Notes under the pieces: model-generated
The model's database searches: none
What the model saw: the letters and a program-made list of their open reading frames with translations, nothing else
What the model was told of the DNA's origin: nothing
Shown here: one piece after another, positions 8,190-17,222 of the stretch
Layout of the letters: every line of letters begins with the position of its first letter
Position numbering within the stretch: the stretch's first letter is position 1
NCBI RefSeq assembly: GCF_034377285.1
Contig: NZ_CP139715.1
Span: 4,696,001 to 4,760,000, forward strand
From: Thalassobaculum sp. OXR-137
GTDB taxonomy: Bacteria; Pseudomonadota; Alphaproteobacteria; Thalassobaculales; Thalassobaculaceae
Direction: 5' to 3'
Length of the DNA stretch: 64,000 nt
Position numbers and translations under genes: made by a program

Positions 8190-9107
8190 TCAGGCGGGGG
8201 GCGGCTTCGGCCGCCCTTCGCCGTGCCCCTCGCTGCGATAGACGACCCAGGTGCTGGCGAGCACCAGCGCGGACCCCGCCAGCACCACCGGCCCCGGCCA
8301 GTCGCCGAACGCGAAGAAGCCGATCAGCAGGGCCCAGATCATCTTCGAATAGTTCATCGGCGCGATGGTCGCCGCCGGCGCATGGAACAGGGCGCGGGTC
8401 GTCATGTACTGCGCCCCGCCCGAGGCCAGGCCCATGGCGATCAGCCCGGCGACCTGCAGCGGCGTCGGTGTCACCCACACCGACGGCAGCAGCGGGATCA
8501 CCATGGCCGAGGACAGGGCCATGAACAGGAAGACGATGGTCATGGTGCTGTCGTGCTTGCTCAGATGCCGCGCGACCAGGGTACCGAAGGCCGCGAGGAT
8601 CGTGCCGCCGAGGCTGTAGACGGCCCCCGCGCGGATCACGTCGCCGCTCGGCTGCACCATGAACATCACCCCGGCGAAGCCGACCGCGACGGCGGCCCAT
8701 TTCACCCACCCCACCCGCTCCCCCAGCAACGGCGCCGACAGCGCGGTGATGATCAGCGGCGACGCGAAGTTGATCGCCGTCGCGTCGGCCAGCGGCAGCA
8801 GCTCATAGCCGGCGAAGATCAGGCCGATGCCGCCTGACATGAGGGCGGCATGCAGCAGATGCCAGTGCGGCAGGCGGGTGCGCAGGGAGCGGCGGCGGGT
8901 GACGAACAGGATCACGATGCCCAGCGGCACCATGGCGAAGAAGTTCCGGAAGAACATGATCTGCACGACCGGAAACAGCTCGGTCTGCGCCTTGACCACG
9001 CCGTTCAGGATCGAGAACAGCAGAAGGCCGACCAGCATCAGCAGGATGCCGCGCCGGCCATCAGGCTGGACCGTATCCGCCGCCTGAGCGGGGTCGGCGG
9101 TCGCCAT
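8190..9107 (-). CDS. DMT-superfamily (EamA) transporter
   Basis: A 305-residue, ten-helix transporter starting at the ATG at 9107; the longer open frame to 9911 only overlaps the asparaginase gene. Two EamA repeats are clear, with ELLPLADATAINFASPL in the first and APMNYSKMIWALLIGFFAFGD in the second. It is the last gene of the minus-strand operon that starts with the solute-binding protein, 14 bp after the asparaginase gene. Its place suggests that it exports a reaction product or a toxic intermediate. It converges on the first amidase gene with 4 bp between the stops. Confidence 0.87.
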   Translation of the reverse strand: MATADPAQAADTVQPDGRRGILLMLVGLLLFSILNGVVKAQTELFPVVQIMFFRNFFAMVPLGIVILFVTRRRSLRTRLPHWHLLHAALMSGGIGLIFAGYELLPLADATAINFASPLIITALSAPLLGERVGWVKWAAVAVGFAGVMFMVQPSGDVIRAGAVYSLGGTILAAFGTLVARHLSKHDSTMTIVFLFMALSSAMVIPLLPSVWVTPTPLQVAGLIAMGLASGGAQYMTTRALFHAPAATIAPMNYSKMIWALLIGFFAFGDWPGPVVLAGSALVLASTWVVYRSEGHGEGRPKPPPA

Positions 9108-9121
9108 GAATAAGGACTCCG

Positions 9122-10120
9122 TCAGTAGGTGGCGAAGATCCGCTCGATCTCGGCCGGTTCGCTGGTCACCGCCAGGGCGAAGGCCAGCAGGATGCGGGCC
9201 TTCTGCGGGTTGAGGTTGTCGGCGATGAGGAAGCCGTTCTCCTTGAGCTTGGTGCTCTTGAAGGTGCGCCCGCTGCCGGCTCGGCTGGATTGAACCACGG
9301 TGATGCCCTTCTCCACCGCCTCCTTCAACGGCTCTTCGTCGCCAGGCCCGCAGAAACCCGGCGCGAAGCCGGCCGACACGATGCCCTTGGCCCCGGCCTC
9401 GATGAAGGCGCGGGCCGCCGTGCCGTCGGACCCGCAATAGGCATAGACGATGTCCACCCGAGGCAGGCTGTCCATCGTCCGGATGTCGAACTCGGTGTCC
9501 GGCGCATGGCGGCGCAGCGGCTTGCGGTAGAAGGCGACCGCATCTCCGTCCGCATGGCCGAGGCAGCCGAAATCGGGGCTGCGGAAGGTCTGCATCCGGT
9601 AGGTGGAGGTCTTGGTCACCTCGCGGGCGGACTGGATCTCGTCGTTGAGCAGGGTCATCACGCCCATGCCTCTGGCCTGCGGGCTCGCCGCCGTGCGGAT
9701 GCCGTTGACCAGGTTGAACCCGGCATCGGTCGACAGCGCGCTGGACGGCCGCTGGGAGCCGATCACCACCACCGGCAGGTCGGTCTTGACCGTCAGATGG
9801 AGCACGTAGGCCGTCTCCTCCAGCGACGCGGTGCCGTGGGTGACCACGAAGCCGGCGAGGTCCGGATTGGCCGCCGCCACCTCGTCGATCTTGAGCACCA
9901 GCTCCTTCCATTCGGCGAAGCCCATGGACGGGCTGGGAATGGCGCGGAACGGCACCACCACCACATCCGCCACCAGATTCACCTCGGGGAATAGCTCCAG
10001 GATCTTATCGACCTCGAGCATGGTGTTGTTGGCCCCGTAGTCGAGGATATCGAGGGGACCCTTGCCGATCGACGCGATGGTGCCGCCGGTGCCGATCACT
10101 GCGACCTTCGGCTTGCTCAT
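9122..10120 (-). CDS. L-asparaginase / glutaminase-family amidohydrolase
   Basis: A 332-residue type-I/II asparaginase fold from the ATG at 10120. The first catalytic Thr is in the N-terminal GTGGTIAS motif (residues 11-18) and the second in the THGTASLEETAY motif near 110-121; the substrate-binding SQRPSSALSTDAGFNL segment follows. There is no signal peptide, so it acts in the cytoplasm. It overlaps the isochorismatase-like gene by 4 bases. Its position next to two amidase modules and an importer points to a small amide other than, or besides, asparagine, but the motifs alone do not distinguish this. Confidence 0.85.
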   Translation of the reverse strand: MSKPKVAVIGTGGTIASIGKGPLDILDYGANNTMLEVDKILELFPEVNLVADVVVVPFRAIPSPSMGFAEWKELVLKIDEVAAANPDLAGFVVTHGTASLEETAYVLHLTVKTDLPVVVIGSQRPSSALSTDAGFNLVNGIRTAASPQARGMGVMTLLNDEIQSAREVTKTSTYRMQTFRSPDFGCLGHADGDAVAFYRKPLRRHAPDTEFDIRTMDSLPRVDIVYAYCGSDGTAARAFIEAGAKGIVSAGFAPGFCGPGDEEPLKEAVEKGITVVQSSRAGSGRTFKSTKLKENGFLIADNLNPQKARILLAFALAVTSEPAEIERIFATY

Positions 10121-10830
10121 TCGGCGGCCACCTGCGCGACGCCGGCATTCTTGTGCAGGATGTCGACCAACTCGTCGGTGCTGAAGATATCGCCGAAGGT
10201 CAGGTAGAAATTGGACAGCGCCGCGTTGTGCTCCATGTCGGTCACCGCGGCGTTGCCGTCGGTCACCATCACGACCTTGTAGTTCAGCATCATCGCATCG
10301 CGTGCCGAGGACTCGCAGCACACATTGGTCACCGTGCCGGTGATCAGCAGGGTGTCGATGCCCTCGGCCTGCAGGATTGCGTGGAGCTCGGAGGAGCCCT
10401 CCACGAAGGCGGAGTAGCGGTTCTTCAGGACTTTGCGGTCGCCCTCCTTCACGTCGAGCTCGGCCCAGAGCTGGTGCCCGATCCCGCCCGGCGACATGGA
10501 CTCGATCCGCTTGGCGACCTTGGCCGGCGGGGTCATCGCGTGCAGGTTCGACCAGCTCTCCAGACAGGTCTCGTCATGGGTGTTCTGGATCCAGTAGACC
10601 TGCCCGCCGGTGGCGCGCACCGCCTCCGCCAGCTTGTTGACGTTCGGCACGATGGCCCTGGCCTGGACGCAGAGCGCATGGGCCACGTCGTCCATCATGA
10701 AGCCGTTCTGCAGGTCGATGACGATCAGCGCGGTCTTCGACGGGTCCAGATTGGCGTGCGGATGGGGCGTGCCCAGGCGGGCGGTCACCGCGTCGATGAC
10801 CCGCTGCGGTATCTCGGTCTTGTTCATCAT
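10117..10830 (-). CDS. Isochorismatase-like cysteine hydrolase
   Basis: A 237-residue alpha/beta hydrolase of the isochorismatase/N-carbamoylsarcosine amidase superfamily, with an SD (GGGAGG) six bases ahead of the ATG. The Asp-Lys-Cys triad is intact: Asp39 in VIDLQNGF, Lys136 in LKNRYSAF and Cys171 in VTNVCCES, with the cis-peptide VTN ahead of the Cys. Relatives hydrolyse amide, ureide or carbamoyl groups. It is 49 bp downstream of an ABC ATPase gene in one apparent operon and overlaps the asparaginase gene, so it probably acts on the same imported compound. Confidence 0.87.
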   Translation of the reverse strand: MMNKTEIPQRVIDAVTARLGTPHPHANLDPSKTALIVIDLQNGFMMDDVAHALCVQARAIVPNVNKLAEAVRATGGQVYWIQNTHDETCLESWSNLHAMTPPAKVAKRIESMSPGGIGHQLWAELDVKEGDRKVLKNRYSAFVEGSSELHAILQAEGIDTLLITGTVTNVCCESSARDAMMLNYKVVMVTDGNAAVTDMEHNAALSNFYLTFGDIFSTDELVDILHKNAGVAQVAAE

Positions 10831-10879
10831 GTCGGCCTCCCTGACGGCGGAATTCCTGATGGGGATTATTCGGTTGGCA

Positions 10880-11896
10880 TCATTCGGCGGGGACGAGTTC
10901 CTTCTGGCGCACGGTGTCCGGCGCCACCTTGATGCAGCGCGCCATGCGGCCGGCATCGAAGATCACCTCCGGCGGCAAGGCGGCGGTGCAGGCGGGCTCG
11001 GCGTATTTGCAGCGCGGGGCGAAGGCACAGCCCGGCGGCATGGCACGCAGGTCGGGCGGAGACCCGGGGATCGCCTCGATATCCTTGCCGCGCATGTTGC
11101 CGTGCACGGTGGAGGACAGCATGCCCTGGGTGTAGGGGTGCTTGGGATTGCGCAGCACATCCGTCACCGTCCCGGTCTCCACGATCCGGCCGGCATACAT
11201 GACGGCCACCCGGTCGGCGATCTCCGCCGCCACGCCCAGGTCGTGGGTCACGAAGATCACCCCCATGCCCATCTCCGCCTGGATCTTGCGCAGCAGAATC
11301 AGCACCTGGATCTGCACCGTGGCGTCCAGCGCCGTGGTCGGCTCGTCGGCCAGCAGCAGCTTCGGGCGGCAGGACAGGGCCATGGCGATCATCGCGCGCT
11401 GACGCAGGCCGCCGGACAGCTCGTGCGGGAAGGCTTTCAGCCGCCGCTCGGCCGAGGGAACCTTCACCAGTTCCAGCAGCTCCAGCGCCCGTTCCATGCC
11501 CTGGTCATAAGTGCAGCCCTCGTGGCGGCGGACGGTCTCGGCGATCTGGTGGCCCACGGAGTAGACCGGGTCCAGCGCCGTCATCGGCTCCTGGAAGATC
11601 ATGGAGACGAGGCCGCCGCGCAGGTCGGACAGCTCCTTGCCCTTGAGCGACAGCACGTCCTTGCCGTCGACCTCCACGGTGCCGGTGATACGGGTGCGGC
11701 GCTCGGGCAGCAGCCGCATCAGGGCGCGCATGCTGACGCTCTTGCCCGACCCGGACTCGCCGATGATGCAGAGCACCTCGCCCGGATCGAGGGTCAGGTT
11801 CACGTCGTTCACCGCGCTCACCGTGCTCTCGCGGGTCACGAACTTCACGTTGAGGTCCTGAAGGCGGACCAGCGGGGTCTTGGCCATGTCGGTCAT
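10880..11896 (-). CDS. Peptide/nickel-type ABC importer ATPase (DppD/OppD-like)
   Basis: A 338-residue ATPase from the ATG at 11896 (SD GGAGGA). Walker A is GESGSGKS, the signature is LSGGLRQR with Gly-Leu where most have Gly-Gln, and Walker B is [12 protein letters not shown]. The C-terminal oligopeptide-transporter extension carries the Cys-containing [16 protein letters not shown] motif that binds a 4Fe-4S cluster in DppD-type subunits. It pairs with the ATPase directly upstream in the same operon. Confidence 0.92.
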   Translation of the reverse strand: MTDMAKTPLVRLQDLNVKFVTRESTVSAVNDVNLTLDPGEVLCIIGESGSGKSVSMRALMRLLPERRTRITGTVEVDGKDVLSLKGKELSDLRGGLVSMIFQEPMTALDPVYSVGHQIAETVRRHEGCTYDQGMERALELLELVKVPSAERRLKAFPHELSGGLRQRAMIAMALSCRPKLLLADEPTTALDATVQIQVLILLRKIQAEMGMGVIFVTHDLGVAAEIADRVAVMYAGRIVETGTVTDVLRNPKHPYTQGMLSSTVHGNMRGKDIEAIPGSPPDLRAMPPGCAFAPRCKYAEPACTAALPPEVIFDAGRMARCIKVAPDTVRQKELVPAE

Positions 11897-11912
11897 CGCG
11901 CTGTCCTCCTGC

Positions 11913-13052
11913 TCAATCGCCGCCGGCCATGGCGGTGAGAGACGGTTTCGGGGTCGGCGGAACCGGCACGCCGGCGGCGGCGGCGGAGTGGCCGGAATTC
12001 GGCACGAACATGTGGCAGGCCGTGACATGGGCCTCCGCCGACAACCATTCGCCCAGGATCGGCCGCTCGATCTCGCAGATCTTCTCCGCGTGCTTGCAGC
12101 GGGTGCGGAAGCGGCAGCCCGAGGGCGGGTTGATCGGGTTCGGCGGATCGCCGACCAGCGGCGGCTCCTCGATCCGGTCCTCCGGATCCATGGACAGCCG
12201 CGAGGCCAGCAGGGCCTGGGTGTAGGGATGCTTGGGGTTCTCGTAGATCTCGTCCACCGGACCGATCTCGACCACCTCGCCCAGATACATCACCAGGACC
12301 CGGTCGCTGACATACTGGACGACGTTCAGGTCGTGGGAGATGAAGACGTAGGTCAGGTTGAAATGCTGCTTGAGATAGCGCAGCAGGTTCAGCACCTGGG
12401 CTTCCACCGACTTGTCGAGGGCGGAGACCGCCTCGTCCAGGATCACCACGCGGGGCTCCAGCACCAGGGCGCGGGCGATGTTCACCCGCTGCTTCTGGCC
12501 GCCGGACAGCTCGTGCGGATAGCGCGGACCGAACAGGTTCGGATCCAGCCCCACCTTGGTCAGCAGTTCGCGCGCCGCCTCCTTGGCTTCCGCCTCGCTC
12601 GCCCCGTGCACCCTCTTGCCGTAGGAGATCGAGTCCTCGATGGGCATGCGGGGGTTCAGCGACGAGTAACTGTCCTGGAACACCATCTGCATCAGCCGGC
12701 GCATGTCGCGCACCAGCAGCCCGTCCTTCTCCCCGACCGCGTCGCCGTCGAAGATCAGCTCGCCGCTGTCCGGCTCGATCAGGTGCATCAGCAGCCGGGC
12801 GAGGGTCGACTTGCCGCAACCGGACTCGCCGACCACGCCCAGGGTCTCGCCCTTCATCACCGTGAAGCTCACCCCGTCCACCGCTCGGACATGGCCGACG
12901 GTGCGGTTCAATACGCCGCCGGTAATGGGAAAGTGCTTCTTCAGCTCCCGGGCGATCAGCATCGGCTGACGTTCGCCGCCGCGGTCGCGGGCGTCCTTGC
13001 GGTCGACCGGGCTCAGCGCCGGCGCCTTTCGGGTCTCGTCCGTCATGGTCAT
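11913..13052 (-). CDS. Peptide/nickel-type ABC importer ATPase (DppF/OppF-like)
   Basis: A 379-residue ATPase: Walker A GESGCGKST, Q-loop MVFQDSYSSLNPR, signature LSGGQKQRV, Walker B VVILDEAVSALD, and the C-terminal GCRFRTRCKHAEKIC cysteine motif. The end carries an unusual Ala/Pro-rich tail of about 30 residues. It is the first of the two ATPases in transcription order, 11 bp after the permease gene; this order (F-type before D-type) is the reverse of the commoner dppDF order. Confidence 0.92.
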   Translation of the reverse strand: MTMTDETRKAPALSPVDRKDARDRGGERQPMLIARELKKHFPITGGVLNRTVGHVRAVDGVSFTVMKGETLGVVGESGCGKSTLARLLMHLIEPDSGELIFDGDAVGEKDGLLVRDMRRLMQMVFQDSYSSLNPRMPIEDSISYGKRVHGASEAEAKEAARELLTKVGLDPNLFGPRYPHELSGGQKQRVNIARALVLEPRVVILDEAVSALDKSVEAQVLNLLRYLKQHFNLTYVFISHDLNVVQYVSDRVLVMYLGEVVEIGPVDEIYENPKHPYTQALLASRLSMDPEDRIEEPPLVGDPPNPINPPSGCRFRTRCKHAEKICEIERPILGEWLSAEAHVTACHMFVPNSGHSAAAAGVPVPPTPKPSLTAMAGGD

Positions 13053-13063
13053 CGGCTTGCTCC

Positions 13064-13966
13064 CTACAGTCGGACATCCATGGCCGCGCGCAGTCCGTCG
13101 CTGACCAGGTTGAAGCAGATGGAGGTGATCAGGATCGCCACGCCCGGGATCGCGCAGACCAGCGGGTTGATGTAGATCGCCTGGCGCAGGGTGTTCAGCA
13201 TGAGGCCCCAGTCCGGCTCCGGCGGGGTGACGCCGAGACCGAGGAAGGACAGGCCCGAAGCGAGCAGGATGCTCACGCTCACCATGCTGGAGGAGTAGAC
13301 CAGGATCGGCCCCAGCACGTTGCCCAGGATATGGACGCGGATGATGCTGAGGGTGCCCGCCCCTGTGGCCCGCGCCGCCTCGACGAAATCGAGGTTGCGG
13401 ACCTGGGAGGTGGCCGTCTCCGCCACCCGGCACAGCGGCGGGATGAAGACCAGGGTCAGGGACAGCATGCCGTTGACGACGCCGCCGCCCATCGCGCCGG
13501 AAATGGCGACCGCGAGCAGGATCGACGGGAAGGCATAGAACACGTCCACCATGCGCATGATCATCATGTTGGTCCGCCCGCCGACGAAGCCGGCGACGAT
13601 GCCGAGCGTGCCGCCGATCAGGGTCGCCAGCAGCACCGGAACGATGCCCATGGTGAGCGAGATCCGCCCGCCATAGAGCAGGCGCGAGAGGATATCGCGC
13701 CCCAACTCGTCGGTGCCCAGGATGAAGTCCTTGTAGCCGATCGGCTTCAGACGGTTGATCAGGCTGCTCTGGTAGGGATCCATCGGCGCCAGCAGCGGCG
13801 CGAAGATCGCCGATAGAAGGATCAGCAGGACGACCGCCCCGAAGAACAGGGTCAGATAGTCGTAGCGCAGCCGGTATCCGACATTCTGCCAGTAGCTGCG
13901 CACCCGGACCGCCGGCGCCCCCTGGGCGGCGACGGCATCGGCTTCGGACATGGTGATGTTGGCCAT
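13064..13966 (-). CDS. Peptide/nickel-type ABC importer permease (DppC-like)
   Basis: A 300-residue inner-membrane permease with the DppC-type N-terminal OppC segment (about residues 20-80), the LGTDELGRDILSRLLYGGRISL motif and the EAA-loop EAARATGAGTLSIIRVHILGN that docks the ATPase. It lies 19 bp after the DppB-like gene. Confidence 0.92.
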   Translation of the reverse strand: MANITMSEADAVAAQGAPAVRVRSYWQNVGYRLRYDYLTLFFGAVVLLILLSAIFAPLLAPMDPYQSSLINRLKPIGYKDFILGTDELGRDILSRLLYGGRISLTMGIVPVLLATLIGGTLGIVAGFVGGRTNMMIMRMVDVFYAFPSILLAVAISGAMGGGVVNGMLSLTLVFIPPLCRVAETATSQVRNLDFVEAARATGAGTLSIIRVHILGNVLGPILVYSSSMVSVSILLASGLSFLGLGVTPPEPDWGLMLNTLRQAIYINPLVCAIPGVAILITSICFNLVSDGLRAAMDVRL

Positions 13967-13985
13967 GGCTCTTCCCTCCTTCCGC

Positions 13986-14942
13986 TCAGCTGCGCTTCAG
14001 GCGCGGGTCGACCATCGTCTGCAGCAGATCGATGACCAGGTTCGTGGCGACGAAGATCATGGCGAGCACCAGGATCGTGCCCTGCAGCACCGGCAGGTCG
14101 CGGGTCAGGATCGCCTTGTTCAGCAGGAACCCGGTGCCGGGCCAGGTGAAGATCGTCTCGACCAGGATCGACCCGCCCATCAGGTAGCCGAACTGCAGAC
14201 CCATGACGGCAAGCACCTGGGGCATGCAGTTCTTGATGACGTGGAAAAGGATCTCGCGCTCGTTCAGCCCCTTGGCCCGCAGGGTCTCCACGAAGTCCTG
14301 GTTCAGGATCTCGGCGACCGCCGCCCGGGTCGTGCGGGTGATGATGCCGATCGGGATCATCGACAGGGTGACCATCGGCATCAGCAGATGGCGGAAGTGG
14401 TTCCATTCCCAGAAATTGAAGTCGTCGGAGCCGCGCGGCCCCATCCCGGTCGCCGGCAGCACGTTCAGCTCGACGGCGAAGATGATCACCAGCACGATGC
14501 CGAGCCAGTAGTTGGGAATGCTGACGCCGATCACGGCGATGCCGGTGACGCCGCGATCGACCGGACCGCCGGCGTGATAGCCGGCCACAAGACCCATGAC
14601 GAAGGCCAGGCTGAAGGCGACGATCACCGCGCCGGCGGCGAGCAGGATGGTGTTGCCGAGAGCCTTGAACAACTCGTCGGTGACCGCCCGGCCGGTGGCG
14701 ATGGAGTTGCCTAGATCGCCGGTCAGGACCTTGCCCAGCCAAATCGCGTATTGGACGGGGATCGGCTTGTCGAAGCCGTAGGCCTTCTTGACCATGGCGA
14801 TGGTCTCGGCGCTGGCGTCCTCGGGAAGCAGGGTGTTCAGGGGATCGCCCGGCGCGATGTAGACCAGCGCGAAGCAGACGATGCTGACACCGAGCGCAAT
14901 GGGGATCGCGTAAAGCAGGCGGCGCAGAATATAGGCGGTCAT
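13986..14942 (-). CDS. Peptide/nickel-type ABC importer permease (DppB-like)
   Basis: A 318-residue permease with the N-terminal ILRRLLYAIPIALGVSIVCF helix, the PGDPLNTLLPEDAS periplasmic loop and the EAA motif ETLRAKGLNEREILFHVIKN. It follows the solute-binding-protein gene after a 92-bp gap that holds a strong hairpin. Confidence 0.92.
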   Translation of the reverse strand: MTAYILRRLLYAIPIALGVSIVCFALVYIAPGDPLNTLLPEDASAETIAMVKKAYGFDKPIPVQYAIWLGKVLTGDLGNSIATGRAVTDELFKALGNTILLAAGAVIVAFSLAFVMGLVAGYHAGGPVDRGVTGIAVIGVSIPNYWLGIVLVIIFAVELNVLPATGMGPRGSDDFNFWEWNHFRHLLMPMVTLSMIPIGIITRTTRAAVAEILNQDFVETLRAKGLNEREILFHVIKNCMPQVLAVMGLQFGYLMGGSILVETIFTWPGTGFLLNKAILTRDLPVLQGTILVLAMIFVATNLVIDLLQTMVDPRLKRS

Positions 14943-14982
14943 CTGGGGGTCCCTTCAGCTCGGAGATGCCTCTGGCGAGGGA

Positions 14983-15019
14983 GGTCCGGCCGGCCCCGGG
15001 TGGGCGGGCCGGCCGGACC
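14983..15019 (-). terminator. Hairpin between solute-binding protein and permease genes
   Basis: Perfect 14-bp GC-rich arms (14983-14996 and 15006-15019) with a 9-nt loop and no T-tract. It probably attenuates or stabilises the mRNA so that the binding protein is made in excess over the membrane subunits. Confidence 0.6.
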
Positions 15020-15034
15020 GGACTTGGTCGGGGC

Positions 15035-16621
15035 TTACTCGACCACGATCGGGGTGAGGTCCTGGAACCAGCTCTGGGCCTGGACAAAACCCTTCACGTT
15101 CGGGGCGATGGCGCGCGGGTTGACGTCATGGGCGACCATCAGCATCGTCGCGTCGTCCACCATCAACTCGTGCAGCTTGGTCAGTTTCTCCATCCGCGTC
15201 TTCGGATCGAAGGAGGCGTAGATCTCGTCGATCACGGTATCGACCTCGGGGTTGGTATAGTGCCCCCAGTTCGAGCCCTTCGGCGCATGCTGCTTGCTGT
15301 AGACGTGGCGGATCAGGGCGCTGAACGGATCCTGCAGGGCACGGCTGATGTTGATGCCGTCGATCTGCGGGTTCTTCTCACGACCCGGACGGCCGACATC
15401 GAGCAGCGCGTTCCAGTCCATGACGTCCAGGGTGGTGTCGAAGCCGACCGCGTCGAGCTGGCTCTTCACCAGTTCGTTCATCGGCAACGGCTGCATCTGA
15501 CCGGAACCCGAGGTGGAGATCGCCAGGGTGATCTTGCACGGGTAGCAGCCGGCTTCCTTGAGCAGCGCGGTCGCCTTCTCCGGGTCGTACTCGTAGACGT
15601 ATTCGGGCTTGCCGTAGTACGGGGTCGACGGCGGCACGATGCCGTAGCCCTCGATCATGTAGCCGCCGAGCAGTTCCTTGAACTCAGGCCGGTTCAGCGC
15701 GTAGTTGGCGGCCCGCCGAACCTTCACGTCCTTGAAGGCGCCATCGACGAAGTTGAGCTGGTACGACCAGTTGTGCGGATACGGCGCCGTGACGATGTTC
15801 ATGCCGGCGGATTCCAGACGCGGAATGGTGTCCGGCGAGGGCGCCTCGATGAAGTCGACCTGGCCCGACAGCAGGGCGGCGGCTCGGGTGGTCGCCTCCG
15901 GCATCGGGATCAGGACCAGACGGTCATGCTTCGGGATGCGGTTCGGGTCCCAGTAGTCGGGATTCTTGACCAGCTCCAGGCGCTCCTGCGCCACCATGCT
16001 CGAGAACTTGTACGGGCCGGTACCCGACGGATCGACCGAATACTTCTCGTAGTCGTTGCCGAGCTCGGTGAGCTTGCAGCGGCTGATCATGAACCAGTAG
16101 GAAAGCTGGTAGGGGAACAGCGCATCCGGCTGCTTGGTGATGAAGGCGACCGTGTGGTCGTCGATCACCTCGACCTTGTCGATGATGCCGGTTCGGTTGC
16201 GGATGTCGGCGAACTGCTTGGCGTTGAACTGCGGCGCCTTGTCGTCGGAGACGCGGGCGAAGTTCCAGGCCACGTCCTCGGCGACGAAATCGCAGCCGTC
16301 ATGCCACTTCACGCCTTCGCGCAGCTTGACGATCCAGCGGGTGTGGTCGTTGGGATCGATGTCCCACGAGGTCGCCAGACCCGGCTTGATATCGGCCGCG
16401 GTCTCGCCCTGGGACAGGTCCCACAGCGTCAGCGTGTCATAGAGGTTGTAGCCGACGAAACGGTAGCCCTCGAACCCCTGGTCGGGCTGGCCGATGGTGA
16501 TCGGAATGTCGCCTGCCGTCATGGCGACGCGAAGCACGGACTCCGCCGACGCGGGAAGCGCCGAAAGGGCCAGCCCGGCAGACACGGCGAGCGCCGATGC
16601 CAGTGTCTTGATGTTACGCAT
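15035..16621 (-). CDS. Peptide/nickel-type ABC importer solute-binding protein (SBP_bac_5)
   Basis: A 528-residue periplasmic protein with a Sec signal peptide (MRNIKTLASALAVSAGLAL, cleavage after ASA near residue 26). The family-5 signature follows: VKWHDGCDFVAEDVAWNF, DPSGTGPYKFSS and the ANYALNRPEF helix. It has a Cys pair (CYPCK, near residue 360) that could form a disulfide. It is the first gene of the eight-gene operon ending at 8190. An ATTGTATCCAAT dyad lies about 190 bp upstream. The ligand is unknown; the downstream hydrolases suggest an amide, a short peptide or a ureide. Confidence 0.92.
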   Translation of the reverse strand: MRNIKTLASALAVSAGLALSALPASAESVLRVAMTAGDIPITIGQPDQGFEGYRFVGYNLYDTLTLWDLSQGETAADIKPGLATSWDIDPNDHTRWIVKLREGVKWHDGCDFVAEDVAWNFARVSDDKAPQFNAKQFADIRNRTGIIDKVEVIDDHTVAFITKQPDALFPYQLSYWFMISRCKLTELGNDYEKYSVDPSGTGPYKFSSMVAQERLELVKNPDYWDPNRIPKHDRLVLIPMPEATTRAAALLSGQVDFIEAPSPDTIPRLESAGMNIVTAPYPHNWSYQLNFVDGAFKDVKVRRAANYALNRPEFKELLGGYMIEGYGIVPPSTPYYGKPEYVYEYDPEKATALLKEAGCYPCKITLAISTSGSGQMQPLPMNELVKSQLDAVGFDTTLDVMDWNALLDVGRPGREKNPQIDGINISRALQDPFSALIRHVYSKQHAPKGSNWGHYTNPEVDTVIDEIYASFDPKTRMEKLTKLHELMVDDATMLMVAHDVNPRAIAPNVKGFVQAQSWFQDLTPIVVE

Positions 16622-16808
16622 TGTGAAGCCTCCTTGCGTGTACCCGCCGCGCCATTCGCACCGCCCCGAGACCGGTTCGACCGCCCGTGAAGGTGGCCTC
16701 CGGCCTTTCTTCGGCGCCGTCCCGCCTGCCCGCTCCCCGGGAGCCGGAACACACGATCGACCCGCGACATGGCTTCAGGGTTTTGCAATCGGCATGCCGA
16801 AATTCGCC

Positions 16809-16824
16809 AAATTGTATCCAATTT
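16809..16824. promoter_or_regulatory. Operator-like dyad upstream of the peptide-type ABC operon
   Basis: AAATTG-TATC-CAATTT has perfect 6-bp arms and contains ATTGTATCCAAT at 16811-16822, identical over 12 bases to the site at 6453. Confidence 0.6.
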
Positions 16825-17152
16825 TTATCGAGGCGGCCGAACTGGATATGAAGACGATAGATAAAACCGAAGAAATTCAATCCTATGTCCCGAAGTTCTC
16901 CCTTATGGACGAGATGATGAGGAGCCGGACGCGCCGTCAAGATCAGCATCGCCGGCCATCAAACCACATGCTGCATTGCACTATTGTGCACAGTTAGAAT
17001 CCATTGATTGCGCAATTGATGCTCACGCTCTCGATTTCCGGAAAGCCAGGATCGATCCGTATTTCATATGAAGCTGAAATCATTGCGAGTCTGGAATCGG
17101 TGTTCGCCGCTAATTTGTGCACTGCAAAATGACTGGACGGAGATACCGATTT

Positions 17153-17164
17153 TTTGGATACAAT
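17153..17164. promoter_or_regulatory. Operator-like site upstream of the second AtzG-amidase module
   Basis: TTTGGATACAAT is the reverse complement of ATTGTATCCAAA and matches the motif at 11 of 12 positions. It lies 58 bp before the small-subunit start codon. Confidence 0.55.
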
Positions 17165-17222
17165 AAGGAGGCGCGCCCGGTTTCGCCTGCGCGCAAGCCA
17201 GCCATTTGCCAGGGGTTCCGCG

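Larger units (their letters stand above)
16622..17222. promoter_or_regulatory. 600-bp divergent regulatory region rich in dyads
   Basis: No convincing gene lies in these 601 bp, which are clearly richer in A and T than the flanking genes. It holds the operator-like sites at 16809-16824 and 17153-17164, the palindromes TGTGCACA (16985-16992) and ATTGCGCAAT (17007-17016), and a further GTGCAC (17117-17122). Promoters for the minus-strand ABC operon and the plus-strand amidase module must both be here. In-frame ATGs near 16794 have no SD and give a peptide without recognisable features. Confidence 0.55.

Noticed and set aside
9108-9911. N-terminal extension of the second DMT transporter
   Set aside because: It lies in another frame of the asparaginase gene and adds non-membrane sequence; ATG 9107 gives a normal ten-helix protein.
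16794-16997. Possible small plus-strand ORF in the divergent region
   Set aside because: No SD and no recognisable features, and it runs through the operator-like site at 16811.
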